This document shows positions 1 through 5,483 of a stretch of 6,523 nt of DNA, in pieces (the stretch's first letter is position 1; each line of letters starts with the position of its first letter). The notes under the pieces are model-generated. The model was not told the DNA's origin. It worked only from the letters and a program-made list of their open reading frames with translations, and did no database searches. The position numbers and the translations under genes were made by a program. The DNA is from JACJXF01 sp964404825 (GTDB lineage Bacteria > Bacteroidota > Bacteroidia > Bacteroidales > GCA-2748055), in assembly GCA_964404825.1 (NCBI GenBank), contig CAYOLQ010000162.1:1-6523 (forward strand), given 5' to 3'.

Positions 1-30
1 GTTTTTCACTTAGTATGGTAAAAAAAATTA

Positions 31-143
31 ACCACAAAGGCCACCAAGATTTACACAAAGGACACAAAGTTTCAATTAAACACTATAATTCTTTACATTA
101 CACATAGTGAACTTTGTGTTTTTCTCTTTGTGCACTTTGTGGT
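31..143. repeat. Large imperfect inverted repeat of CACAAAG units
   Basis: The left arm (about 31-72) reads ACCACAAAGG...ACACAAAGGACACAAAGTT. The right arm (about 110-143) is its approximate reverse complement, AACTTTGTG...CTTTGTGCACTTTGTGGT. A shorter inner pair, CACTAT (81-86) and ATAGTG (104-109), extends the structure toward a 17-base loop. Each arm also contains the internal direct unit CACAAAG. Similar CACAAAG/CTTTGTG inverted repeats are, from general knowledge, common between genes in Bacteroidota genomes. It lies downstream of the xylan operon and could be a non-autonomous repeat element, a transcript-end structure, or both. No transposase and no clear target-site duplication is visible here. 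Confidence 0.75.
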
Positions 144-189
144 AAAAAAGCATAAACGATTTATTTATATGAGACTAATATGCAATTAA

Positions 190-207
190 TGAATGAAATA
201 TCATTCA
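190..207 (-). terminator. Candidate hairpin terminator after the GH43 gene
   Basis: TGAATGA (190-196) and TCATTCA (201-207) are perfect 7-base arms around the loop AATA. The structure begins 21 bases past the GH43 stop codon. On the transcribed minus strand it is followed by an AT-rich tract with only a short U run, so it is a weak intrinsic terminator at best. The larger CACAAAG inverted repeat beyond it may contribute to ending the transcript. Confidence 0.4.
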
Positions 208-228
208 AATAGACCAGAAAAATAACAA

Positions 229-1200
229 TTATTTCCCTCCGCCATCTATGGTTTTAATGGTCCCGTCATCATTGTATTCCAGTTCAATAACCTTCAAACT
301 TCGTAACCAGGTTTTTCCTCCTGAAGGAACGCTGTCGTGGTGAAACAAATACCATTTCCCCTGAAACTCAACAATTGAATGATGCGTGGTCCAGCCTGTT
401 ACCGGAGTAAGAACGACGCCTTTATAAGTAAAGGGACCATAAGGATTATCTCCAACCGCGTAGCATATTTTATGTGTATTTCCGGTGGAATAAGAGAAGT
501 AGTATGAGCCCTTGTATAGGTGCATCCAGGAAGCTTCAAAGAATCGACGATCATGGTCACCTGCTTTTAATTTATTTCCTTTCTCATCCAGAATTATGAC
601 ATCACGCGGGGTTTCTCCAAATTCCAGCATGTTTTCGCTGAGTTTTACAACCCGGGAAGGTAAAGCAGGTTCAGCATCAGGAGGTTCGTGTCCACATTCA
701 ATGGCCTTATTGTTCCGGTAACGCTGAAGCTGACCACCCCAGAGGCCACCAAAATACATGAAATATGAACCATCCTTGTCGCAAAAAACGCAGGGATCAA
801 TTGAGTAACTTCCCTTTATCGGAGCATCCTGAGGTATAAACGGGCCCTCGGGCTTATCACTGATGGCGACACCTATCCTGAAGATATCCGTTTTATCCTT
901 TAACGGGAAATACAGGTAATACTTATTATTTCTGAAGGCCACATCACAGTCCCACAGCTGTCGCCCTGCCCAGGGAATATCCCTGACATCAAGTGCCACC
1001 CCATGATCGGTCACGGGTCCATCAATCGATTCCATCGAAAAGACATGGTAATCGCGCATGTCAAAATGATCGCCATTATCGTTTTCAGGAATACCCGATT
1101 CAATATCATGGGAAGGATAAATAAAGATTTTGCCATGGAAGATGTGAACGGCCGGATCGGCCGTATATAAATGGTCGACAAGGTAGCGTGGTTTTTTCAT
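229..1200 (-). CDS. Glycoside hydrolase family 43 enzyme, probably cytoplasmic beta-xylosidase/arabinofuranosidase
   Basis: This 323-residue protein is a single five-bladed beta-propeller catalytic domain of normal GH43 length. The three expected acidic residues are visible: Asp15 in TADPAV (general base), Asp135 in SIDPCVF (pKa modulator) and Glu222 in FFEASW (general acid). The late motif GWTTHHSIVEF (269-279) carries the His residues that sit near the active-site metal in GH43. There is no signal peptide or lipobox, so the enzyme probably acts in the cytoplasm on oligosaccharides brought in by the symporter encoded first in the operon. GH43 enzymes are inverting and include beta-xylosidases and alpha-L-arabinofuranosidases; the GH10 neighbour favours xylo-oligosaccharides, but the substrate cannot be fixed from sequence. 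It lies 85 bases after the GH10 gene, with no Shine-Dalgarno before the ATG. A XynB-like role is inferred from gene order. Confidence 0.9.
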   Translation of the reverse strand: MKKPRYLVDHLYTADPAVHIFHGKIFIYPSHDIESGIPENDNGDHFDMRDYHVFSMESIDGPVTDHGVALDVRDIPWAGRQLWDCDVAFRNNKYYLYFPLKDKTDIFRIGVAISDKPEGPFIPQDAPIKGSYSIDPCVFCDKDGSYFMYFGGLWGGQLQRYRNNKAIECGHEPPDAEPALPSRVVKLSENMLEFGETPRDVIILDEKGNKLKAGDHDRRFFEASWMHLYKGSYYFSYSTGNTHKICYAVGDNPYGPFTYKGVVLTPVTGWTTHHSIVEFQGKWYLFHHDSVPSGGKTWLRSLKVIELEYNDDGTIKTIDGGGK

Positions 1201-1246
1201 CAGCTGATTTTATGTTACTGTTTGCAGTTCCGATAAATTACCTGTA

Positions 1247-1265
1247 CCGGAAAAATATTTCCCGG
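1247..1265 (-). other. Intercistronic hairpin between GH10 and GH43 genes
   Basis: On the minus strand CCGGGAAA and TTTTCCGG pair, with one G-U, around the loop TAT. The hairpin lies in the 85-base spacer between the GH10 stop and the GH43 start and has no strong U tract after it. It may protect or process the operon mRNA or attenuate GH43 expression. The function is inferred from position only. Confidence 0.4.
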
Positions 1266-1285
1266 AATTAAAATGATGTGTCAGA

Positions 1286-2428
1286 TCAGTATTTTCCGGC
1301 CTCCTCAATTATTTTTTTAACCACCGGTTTTGGCTGAAGATTACGGTCGAATAAAAGGGGATAATCAGTACGTCCCCGTACAGGGAAATTATTTTTCCAG
1401 GATTGACCGTCACTCACTCCCCATGTAGTANNNNNNNNNNTAACTCGTGTAATTACATCCTTGTGTTTCAGGAATAGTTTGAAAAAATCGAGGTAACGGT
1501 TTTCAAGCGCTGTACTTATCGAATCGGTCAGACCTTCCGCGTAAGGATTCAGCGACTTCTGGTATTCGAAACTTTTTGAAATTTCTGCTCCCACATTATA
1601 ATCCGGCCAGGGCAATACCGAAATATCCATCTCTGTGATCATAACTTTTACACCCAAAGCTTTGAAAGCTTCCACACTTTTCTCAAACTCGCTTATTTCC
1701 GGGTGATCAAGGCCTATGTGACACTGCATTCCAATACCATCAATTTTAATACCCTGAGCCTGTAATTTTTTCACCATCTCAACAACCCCGTTACGCCTGC
1801 CCGGAAGTGCCATTGAATAGTCATTGTAATAAAGTTCTGCATCGGGATCGGCTTCATGCGCAAATTCAAAAGCCATCCGGATATAATCTTCCCCGAGAAT
1901 TTCATAATATTTGGTTTTCCGGAAAGAACCGTCATCTTCGATAGCCTCATTTACCACATCCCAGCCTTTTATTTTTCCTTTATACCTGCCAACTACAGTG
2001 GTAATATGTTCTTTCATTCTGCTGATCAATAGTTCCTTTGAAACATCCATACCCAGACTGTCTGTGAACATCCACAGGGGAGCCTGTGAATGCCAGACGA
2101 GAGTATGACCGGTTACAACAAGATCATTCTGAACTCCAAAATCAACAAACTGGTCGGCCAGTGCGAAGTCATATTCATTTTCCTTGGGATGAATCGGGCC
2201 GCTTTTCATGCAGTTTTCGGCAACAATTGCACTAAACTGCTCCTTAATAACCCGGACCGAGGCGGTATCCTTACCGGTAATCTGATCGGCATTCAGTGCG
2301 GTTCCAATATAAAATTTCCCGGCCAGAGCTTCTTTCAGCGTATCCGGCGAGGAATCCATTGTGCAGGATGTGAAGAAAATGATGATTAATAATGCCGGCA
2401 TAATGATTGAATTTGGATGGTTTTTCAT
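1286..2428 (-). CDS. GH10 endo-1,4-beta-xylanase, lipoprotein (interrupted by a 10-N gap)
   Basis: This is an endo-xylanase of the GH10 (beta/alpha)8-barrel family, a retaining enzyme that cleaves the xylan backbone. From the ATG at 2428 the product is 380 residues with the gap counted. A hydrophobic segment (about 8-20) ends in FFTSC, a lipobox-like site with Cys22, so it is probably a lipoprotein of the cell envelope. The substrate-site motif HTLVWHSQ is at 108-115, the acid/base Glu161 in WDVVNE, and the nucleophile Glu266 in MITEMD. WGVSDGQSW near the C-terminus is the typical GH10 subsite motif. No carbohydrate-binding module is present. An upstream in-frame ATG at 2515 lies inside the symporter gene and would add a basic stretch ahead of the signal peptide, so 2428 is preferred. 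It lies 16 bases after the symporter stop. The ten N remove a few codons just before TTWGVSDG. Confidence 0.93.
   Translation of the reverse strand: MKNHPNSIIMPALLIIIFFTSCTMDSSPDTLKEALAGKFYIGTALNADQITGKDTASVRVIKEQFSAIVAENCMKSGPIHPKENEYDFALADQFVDFGVQNDLVVTGHTLVWHSQAPLWMFTDSLGMDVSKELLISRMKEHITTVVGRYKGKIKGWDVVNEAIEDDGSFRKTKYYEILGEDYIRMAFEFAHEADPDAELYYNDYSMALPGRRNGVVEMVKKLQAQGIKIDGIGMQCHIGLDHPEISEFEKSVEAFKALGVKVMITEMDISVLPWPDYNVGAEISKSFEYQKSLNPYAEGLTDSISTALENRYLDFFKLFLKHKDVITRVXXXXTTWGVSDGQSWKNNFPVRGRTDYPLLFDRNLQPKPVVKKIIEEAGKY
1431..1440. other. Assembly gap (10 N) inside the GH10 gene
   Basis: Ten N of placeholder length interrupt the GH10 coding sequence. The flanks end in TA on the left and start with TA on the right. 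Merging them removes 12 bases, keeps the frame, and gives Arg-Val-Thr-Thr-Trp-Gly-Val, which fits the GH10 motif RVT-x-WGV. The true sequence therefore probably has no gap here. Confidence 0.9.
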
Positions 2429-2444
2429 GGTGTTTATGGTTTGG

Positions 2445-3917
2445 TTATTTTTCTTTTCTTCTCCTCTCCGAAAGCTCCTGTTGAATCTGAACCTCTTTTT
2501 TCTTATTGATTTCATAAAAGAAAAGGCACGCTACACTGCAACAGAATGTCAGAGTTGGAAAAACGCTTAATGAAAGTTTTATGCCGTTAATTGTTTCAGG
2601 ATTCTGAAGAGCCAGTCCCTCTTTATACCCGTAAATGGCCAGTATCCCGGCAACGAGTGCACCGCCGATACTAAGTCCGGCTTTCAGACCAAAAATCATT
2701 GCCGAAAAGATGATTGCTGTTGCCCTGCGTTTATTTTTCCATTCGGAGTAATCTGCCACATCGGCAATCATAGCCCATAAAAGCGGGGTTGAAATACCAT
2801 AAAAAAAGCCATGCACCAGCTGGGTAATAAACACAAGTGAAATGGACTGAGGCGGATAAAAATAAAACATAAGCAGGCAGAGAGCCGACAGGAAAAGGCT
2901 TACACCGAAAACATCCCGTTTTCCAAACCGATCAGCGAGTGTTTTGGAAAAAGCAATTCCGACTATCATCATTATAATCCCGCCGGAATTGAAAAGGCTA
3001 AAACCTGATGTCGGGGCATCCTCGGGCCAGGTAAAACCATTCAGACCCATGCTGGTCAGCAGGCCGTTCAGATTGTTGATAAAACCGTTAAAGCCAATAT
3101 TCTCAAGAAACAAGGCCAGATGGTGCTCACTCAGGTAATTCTCAAAATAGTAAACATACATCCCACCTTTAAGTGCCAGGGTTATAAATATGAAGATGGT
3201 CATTACAAGCATGGCAATCCAGGGTTTGTTTCTTATGAGATCACCCAGGTCTTCCCTCACGCTTGATTTCTGTTCGGGTTTGGGAATGATTCTTTCTTTG
3301 GTTGTAAGAAAAGTTATAAAGAAGAAAATAACTCCCATTACAGCAAATATGGTAATGGTACTTTCAAATCCTTTGGTTTTATCTCCATCACCGAGGATAA
3401 GCACCAGTGGCATCAGTAAACCCTGTACGATAAACTGGGCTATCATTACCGCAACAAAACGATAGGAGGATATGCTGTTTCGTTCAGCCATGTCGCCTGT
3501 CAAAACACCGCTCAGGGAGGCATACGGCAGATTATTAGCCGAATAGGTTATTACCAGTAAAGTATAGGTAATCAGGGCATAGGCTACTTTTCCACGGGCG
3601 CTGAAATCCGGGGTGCTGAATGCCAGCATCGCAATTACTCCGAAAGGAATGGCTGTCCATAATATCCAGGGACGAAACTTCCCCCACCGGGTATTGGTAC
3701 GGTCGGCAATAATACCCATAACAGGGTTGAAAAATGCACCAATCATTCCCCCGGCAAAAATTATGGCTGAAGCAGTTGCCGGTGGAATTTTATACACATC
3801 GGTATAAAAGAATGCGATAAATGTCATAAGGGTTTGAAAAATCAGATTGGCAGCAAGGTCACCAAGACTATAGCCAATCTTTTCAATAACAGATACTTTC
3901 GCTGAGGGGGCGTTCAT
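2445..3917 (-). CDS. GPH-family (MelB-like) oligosaccharide/pentoside symporter
   Basis: This is a 490-residue inner-membrane transporter of the glycoside-pentoside-hexuronide:cation symporter family (MFS fold, about 12 helices). Family signatures are GYSLGDLAAN (15-24), FYTDVY (37-42), GIIADRTNTRWGKFRPWIL (68-86) and ADVADYSEW (385-393). Lys412 in GLKAGLS aligns with Lys377 of MelB. By alignment from memory, the MelB helix II residues Arg52, Asp55 and Asp59 correspond here to Gly57, Gly60 and Asn64, and Asp124 to Asn129, so the coupling ion may differ from Na+. The loop at about 262-308 is longer than in MelB. As first gene of an operon with GH10 and GH43 enzymes it probably imports xylo-oligosaccharides, like XynD of Prevotella. 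The C-terminus is very basic (ERRRKEK). The start is the ATG at 3917, shortly after the promoter and operator candidate; no Shine-Dalgarno is seen. Confidence 0.9.
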   Translation of the reverse strand: MNAPSAKVSVIEKIGYSLGDLAANLIFQTLMTFIAFFYTDVYKIPPATASAIIFAGGMIGAFFNPVMGIIADRTNTRWGKFRPWILWTAIPFGVIAMLAFSTPDFSARGKVAYALITYTLLVITYSANNLPYASLSGVLTGDMAERNSISSYRFVAVMIAQFIVQGLLMPLVLILGDGDKTKGFESTITIFAVMGVIFFFITFLTTKERIIPKPEQKSSVREDLGDLIRNKPWIAMLVMTIFIFITLALKGGMYVYYFENYLSEHHLALFLENIGFNGFINNLNGLLTSMGLNGFTWPEDAPTSGFSLFNSGGIIMMIVGIAFSKTLADRFGKRDVFGVSLFLSALCLLMFYFYPPQSISLVFITQLVHGFFYGISTPLLWAMIADVADYSEWKNKRRATAIIFSAMIFGLKAGLSIGGALVAGILAIYGYKEGLALQNPETINGIKLSLSVFPTLTFCCSVACLFFYEINKKKEVQIQQELSERRRKEK

Positions 3918-3935
3918 TATCAGAATAATTAGTAG

Positions 3936-3954
3936 TTTTTAGTGGTACTAAAAA
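3936..3954. promoter_or_regulatory. Palindromic operator candidate upstream of the xylan operon (copy A)
   Basis: TTTTTAGT and ACTAAAAA are perfect 8-base arms separated by GGT, forming a 19-base palindrome whose near end is 18 bases upstream of the symporter ATG. An outer pair, AGTTT (3934-3938) and AAACT (3956-3960), partly overlaps it. The palindrome lies where transcription from the adjacent promoter candidate would begin, a position typical of repressor binding. The same 19 bases occur unchanged at 4070-4088 although the surrounding DNA has diverged. The binding protein is not identifiable here. Confidence 0.6.
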
Positions 3955-3958
3955 TAAA

Positions 3959-3988
3959 CTAAAATATTAAGTTTTTGTCCCCTACAAG
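3959..3988 (-). promoter_or_regulatory. Candidate promoter of the symporter-GH10-GH43 operon
   Basis: Reading the minus strand, CTTG (3988-3985), an 18-base spacer, then TATTTTAG (3966-3959) resemble the Bacteroidota consensus TTTG-N19-TAnnTTTG, with one mismatch in each box. Copy B keeps the same geometry with better boxes (TTTG-N18-TAATTTAG), which supports it. Predicted transcription start falls within the palindromic operator, about 35 bases before the symporter ATG. Confidence 0.5.
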
Positions 3989-4012
3989 GAATAATCAGTA
4001 ATAATTCTTTTA

Positions 4013-4056
4013 TTAAAGCAAAAAGCGAACCTCACACAACTCTCTTCCGATCTGCT
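4013..4056 (-). pseudogene. C-terminal end of a second HicB-like gene, cut by the assembly gap
   Basis: The minus strand reads QIGRELCEVRFLL then TAA. The complete hicB gene at 4145-4540 ends QIGRELCEVRILL, with one residue changed and most nucleotide differences synonymous. That pattern indicates a formerly or presently functional coding sequence rather than chance or adapter contamination. The rest of the gene would lie in the ten-N gap, whose true length is unknown. It may be a complete tandem paralogue, a truncated fragment, or the same gene from a related strain misjoined here, so the pseudogene label only reflects that most of it is missing. Confidence 0.6.
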
Positions 4057-4066
4057 NNNNNNNNNN
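4057..4066. other. Assembly gap (10 N) between two copies of a repeated segment
   Basis: The left contig ends four bases after a perfect 12-base match to the Illumina adapter prefix (minus strand AGATCGGAAGAG, 4053-4042). The right contig begins inside the 31-base stretch shared with 3933-3963. Both properties are likely reasons for an assembler to break here, and the ten N should not be read as a measured distance. Confidence 0.9.
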
Positions 4067-4069
4067 TAG

Positions 4070-4088
4070 TTTTTAGTGGTACTAAAAA
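4070..4088. promoter_or_regulatory. Palindromic operator candidate, second copy
   Basis: It is identical to the 19-base palindrome at 3936-3954 (arms TTTTTAGT and ACTAAAAA around GGT). It sits just downstream, on the minus strand, of a promoter-like pair and ends at the scaffold gap, so the gene it might control is not seen. Its unchanged sequence inside a diverged repeat argues for a functional binding site. Confidence 0.5.
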
Positions 4089-4092
4089 TAAA

Positions 4093-4122
4093 CTAAATTA
4101 TTTATTATATCTCCCTCACAAA
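4093..4122 (-). promoter_or_regulatory. Candidate promoter in copy B
   Basis: On the minus strand TTTG (4122-4119), an 18-base spacer and TAATTTAG (4100-4093) match the Bacteroidota promoter consensus at all but one position. It reads toward the assembly gap. The geometry is the same as in copy A before the symporter gene. Confidence 0.45.
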
Positions 4123-4142
4123 GAATTATCATTAAATAATTC
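4123..4142 (-). terminator. Small AT-rich hairpin just after hicB
   Basis: GAATTAT (4123-4129) and ATAATTC (4136-4142) are perfect 7-base arms with a 6-base loop. The hairpin begins two bases past the hicB stop and is followed by UUUG in the transcript. The stem is AT-rich, so termination would be weak. The copy A equivalent has one mismatch in the stem. Confidence 0.35.
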
Positions 4143-4144
4143 TC

Positions 4145-4540
4145 TTAAAGCAGAATCCGAACTTCGCACAACTCTCTTCCAATCTGATGTACACCTTCCA
4201 GAATCCTTTTACTCTGGGCGGTTGAAGGCTTCTTTATTCCTCTGATATACTGAGCCAATAAGCTTTGATTCATACCTATTCGTTTGGATAGAGCCTTTGC
4301 ATTAATAACCTTGTAAAAGTCAAAGAAACTTTCCAGATCGTATCCGAACTCAATTTCATCAATGGAATATATATAAGCTTTATCCTCAAAAGCAAGATTA
4401 ATTGCATCGGGTATCATTACTTTCAGATCGTCAAAATTTTCTCCCTGGGTGCTTATAAAGCGATCCTTAAGCTTTGTATAAGCACTGTAGCCTGATTCTT
4501 CTTTAAGAATTGTCATAGTAATTTTAGGCTTTTTCATCAT
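4145..4540 (-). CDS. HicB-family antitoxin with C-terminal helix-turn-helix
   Basis: This 131-residue protein has a HicB-like partial RNase H-fold domain at about 5-55 and a Cro/C1-type helix-turn-helix at about 79-115 (AKALSKRIGMNQSLLAQYIRG...KPSTAQSKRILEG). HicB antitoxins bind and block the HicA mRNA interferase through the N-terminal domain and use the DNA-binding domain to repress their own operon. The ATG at 4540 overlaps the TGA of a hicA 3' remnant by ATGA, the usual coupled arrangement of hicAB, which supports this start. No complete hicA is visible on either strand nearby, so this is an orphan antitoxin here. It may have been retained as a transcriptional regulator or be decaying. 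A second copy of its C-terminus occurs at 4013-4056. Confidence 0.8.
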   Translation of the reverse strand: MMKKPKITMTILKEESGYSAYTKLKDRFISTQGENFDDLKVMIPDAINLAFEDKAYIYSIDEIEFGYDLESFFDFYKVINAKALSKRIGMNQSLLAQYIRGIKKPSTAQSKRILEGVHQIGRELCEVRILL

Positions 4541-4590
4541 CTCTGAGTTTTACCTGCTTGTTTTAAAATGGCATTCAACAATCCTTTCAT
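4537..4590 (-). pseudogene. 3' remnant of a hicA toxin gene
   Basis: In frame and overlapping the hicB start by ATGA, the minus strand encodes KGLLNAILKQAGKTQR and a TGA stop. This resembles the C-terminal helix of HicA toxins (KGTLxxILKQAG). The codon before the ATG at 4590 is TGA, and nothing upstream to about 4770 resembles the rest of HicA, including the GSHxxF region with the catalytic His. The toxin gene has therefore lost its 5' three quarters, by deletion or replacement. The remaining 17 codons might still be translated and couple to hicB, or merely form its leader. Confidence 0.65.
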
Positions 4591-4591
4591 T

Positions 4592-4612
4592 CAAAAGTAA
4601 TATATTTATTAC
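4592..4612 (-). promoter_or_regulatory. Candidate -7 box overlapping a palindrome before hicB
   Basis: GTAATA (4597-4602) and TATTAC (4607-4612) are perfect 6-base arms around TATT. On the minus strand the palindrome runs into TACTTTTG (4599-4592), an exact match to the Bacteroidota -7 box TAnnTTTG. No good -33 box is seen at the expected distance. The overlap would suit autorepression by HicB. Transcription would start inside the hicA remnant, leaving it mostly as a leader of hicB. Confidence 0.4.
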
Positions 4613-4820
4613 ATTTAGATTATATAAAAACGTTTTATTTCTACAGAATTTAAATGAAACAAAACCCGTTCGTGTAATTATCAAAGGGTGCGTTTTAACA
4701 AGGGAATTATTACTTAATGTTTCTTATTATGAAAAAGTTACATAAATAAGTTCTTTAAATTTAACTTTTGTGTTTGGTTTTATTAATTTTAATCAGTCCG
4801 GGAAATCTAAACCTAAGATT

Positions 4821-5471
4821 ATGAAAAACATTGCCATCATTCTGTTTCTTTTTACATCAGTTTCCTGTGGTTTATTGTTCCAGGAAAAAGAAAATGAATA
4901 TTACTCTTTGCCTTTGGAAAACAAATCAAATTTGCAGCAGAATGCAGTGTTGATTTATAGCAGCAGCAAAGGCGAAACGGATACTCTTTACTGTGTATTA
5001 AAAATAGAAGGTACCTACAGGCAGGCTTTAGGCGGTTCGGATGGTAAAGATCCTTCAGCAAAATGGGAATTTCAGGCTTTTTATTTTTGCCATACAAATG
5101 ATAGCTCATACATACAACAAACTGGTCTTGCTCAATATTTAAATTACAACCCGGTTACGTTTGGTGATGGGACTATGTATGGTGGTATACCGCAATACGG
5201 TGAGTATATAAGATTAACTATTGGCTATACGGACATGCCAAGAGATTCCGTCAGGGATTTTTCACCCAAAGTTGACTGGTACGGGATTAATAATTCTCTT
5301 TTTGATACAAATGATGTTATTGACTCTGTTGAAATAAATCATAAAACCTACAAGAATGTTTATGATTATGTTACTATTTCTGAAGGTGATTTGGTCCGAT
5401 TATATGTGAATAAGGATTATGGAATCTTAGAATATAAATTGAAGAATGGGGTAACCTGGAGTTTACAATAG
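4821..5471 (+). CDS. Hypothetical lipoprotein of unknown function
   Basis: I do not recognise the family. From the ATG at 4821 the product is 216 residues. It starts with a short Lys, a hydrophobic stretch and SVSCG, a lipobox with Cys16, so it is probably an envelope lipoprotein. A GTG start at 4770 would put 17 polar residues before the signal and is less likely. The mature part is rich in Tyr, Asp, Asn and Gly (YLNYNPVTFGDGTMYGGIPQYGEYIRLT) and looks beta-rich. The end, KTYKNVYDYV...LYVNKDYGILEYKLKNGVTW, resembles the closing repeat seen in many small Bacteroidota surface lipoproteins. The gene stands alone, divergent from hicB, with AT-rich upstream DNA containing only an imperfect -7-like AACTTTTG at 4763-4770 and no clear -33 box. 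Confidence 0.8.
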   Translation: MKNIAIILFLFTSVSCGLLFQEKENEYYSLPLENKSNLQQNAVLIYSSSKGETDTLYCVLKIEGTYRQALGGSDGKDPSAKWEFQAFYFCHTNDSSYIQQTGLAQYLNYNPVTFGDGTMYGGIPQYGEYIRLTIGYTDMPRDSVRDFSPKVDWYGINNSLFDTNDVIDSVEINHKTYKNVYDYVTISEGDLVRLYVNKDYGILEYKLKNGVTWSLQ

Positions 5472-5483
5472 GGTTTTGGCCCC

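Larger units (their letters stand above)
3933..4056. repeat. Copy A of a duplicated hicB-tail/promoter/operator segment
   Basis: This segment aligns along its whole length with 4067-4188 (copy B). The first 31 bases (3933-3963 versus 4067-4097) are identical. The middle is AT-rich and diverged with about two bases of length difference. The last part matches at 36 of 42 positions and encodes the same HicB C-terminus. It stops at the ten-N gap. It may be one unit of a tandem duplication, or the two copies may be variants from two related genomes joined by the scaffolder. Confidence 0.8.
4067..4188. repeat. Copy B of the duplicated hicB-tail/promoter/operator segment
   Basis: This is the partner of 3933-4056. 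It holds, in minus-strand order, the last codons of the complete hicB gene, a small hairpin, a promoter-like pair and the palindromic operator. The operator end is identical to copy A for 31 bases. What this copy would drive lies in the gap. Confidence 0.8.

Noticed and set aside
31..143. CRISPR array from repeated CACAAAG units
   Set aside because: The units are short, unevenly spaced, inverted between arms and lack spacers of uniform length; no cas genes are present.
2445..2515. Upstream start of the GH10 gene at 2515, overlapping the symporter gene by 71 bases
   Set aside because: It would put 29 mostly basic residues before a normal lipoprotein signal peptide; the ATG at 2428 gives a proper signal and a 16-base spacing.
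4042..4053. Adapter contamination at the contig end
   Set aside because: The 12-base match to the adapter is part of a longer stretch that is homologous to the intact hicB gene and stops matching the adapter at the next base.
4770..4820. GTG start of the lipoprotein gene at 4770
   Set aside because: It would place 17 extra residues ahead of a complete lipoprotein signal; the ATG at 4821 is sufficient.
4852..5109. Minus-strand open frame of 85 codons
   Set aside because: It is antisense to the lipoprotein gene, which has a signal peptide and coherent composition; no family features are seen in the antisense product.
5472..5483. Terminator from GGGTTTTGGCCCC after the lipoprotein gene
   Set aside because: The G and C runs cannot form a stem of useful length and no U tract follows.
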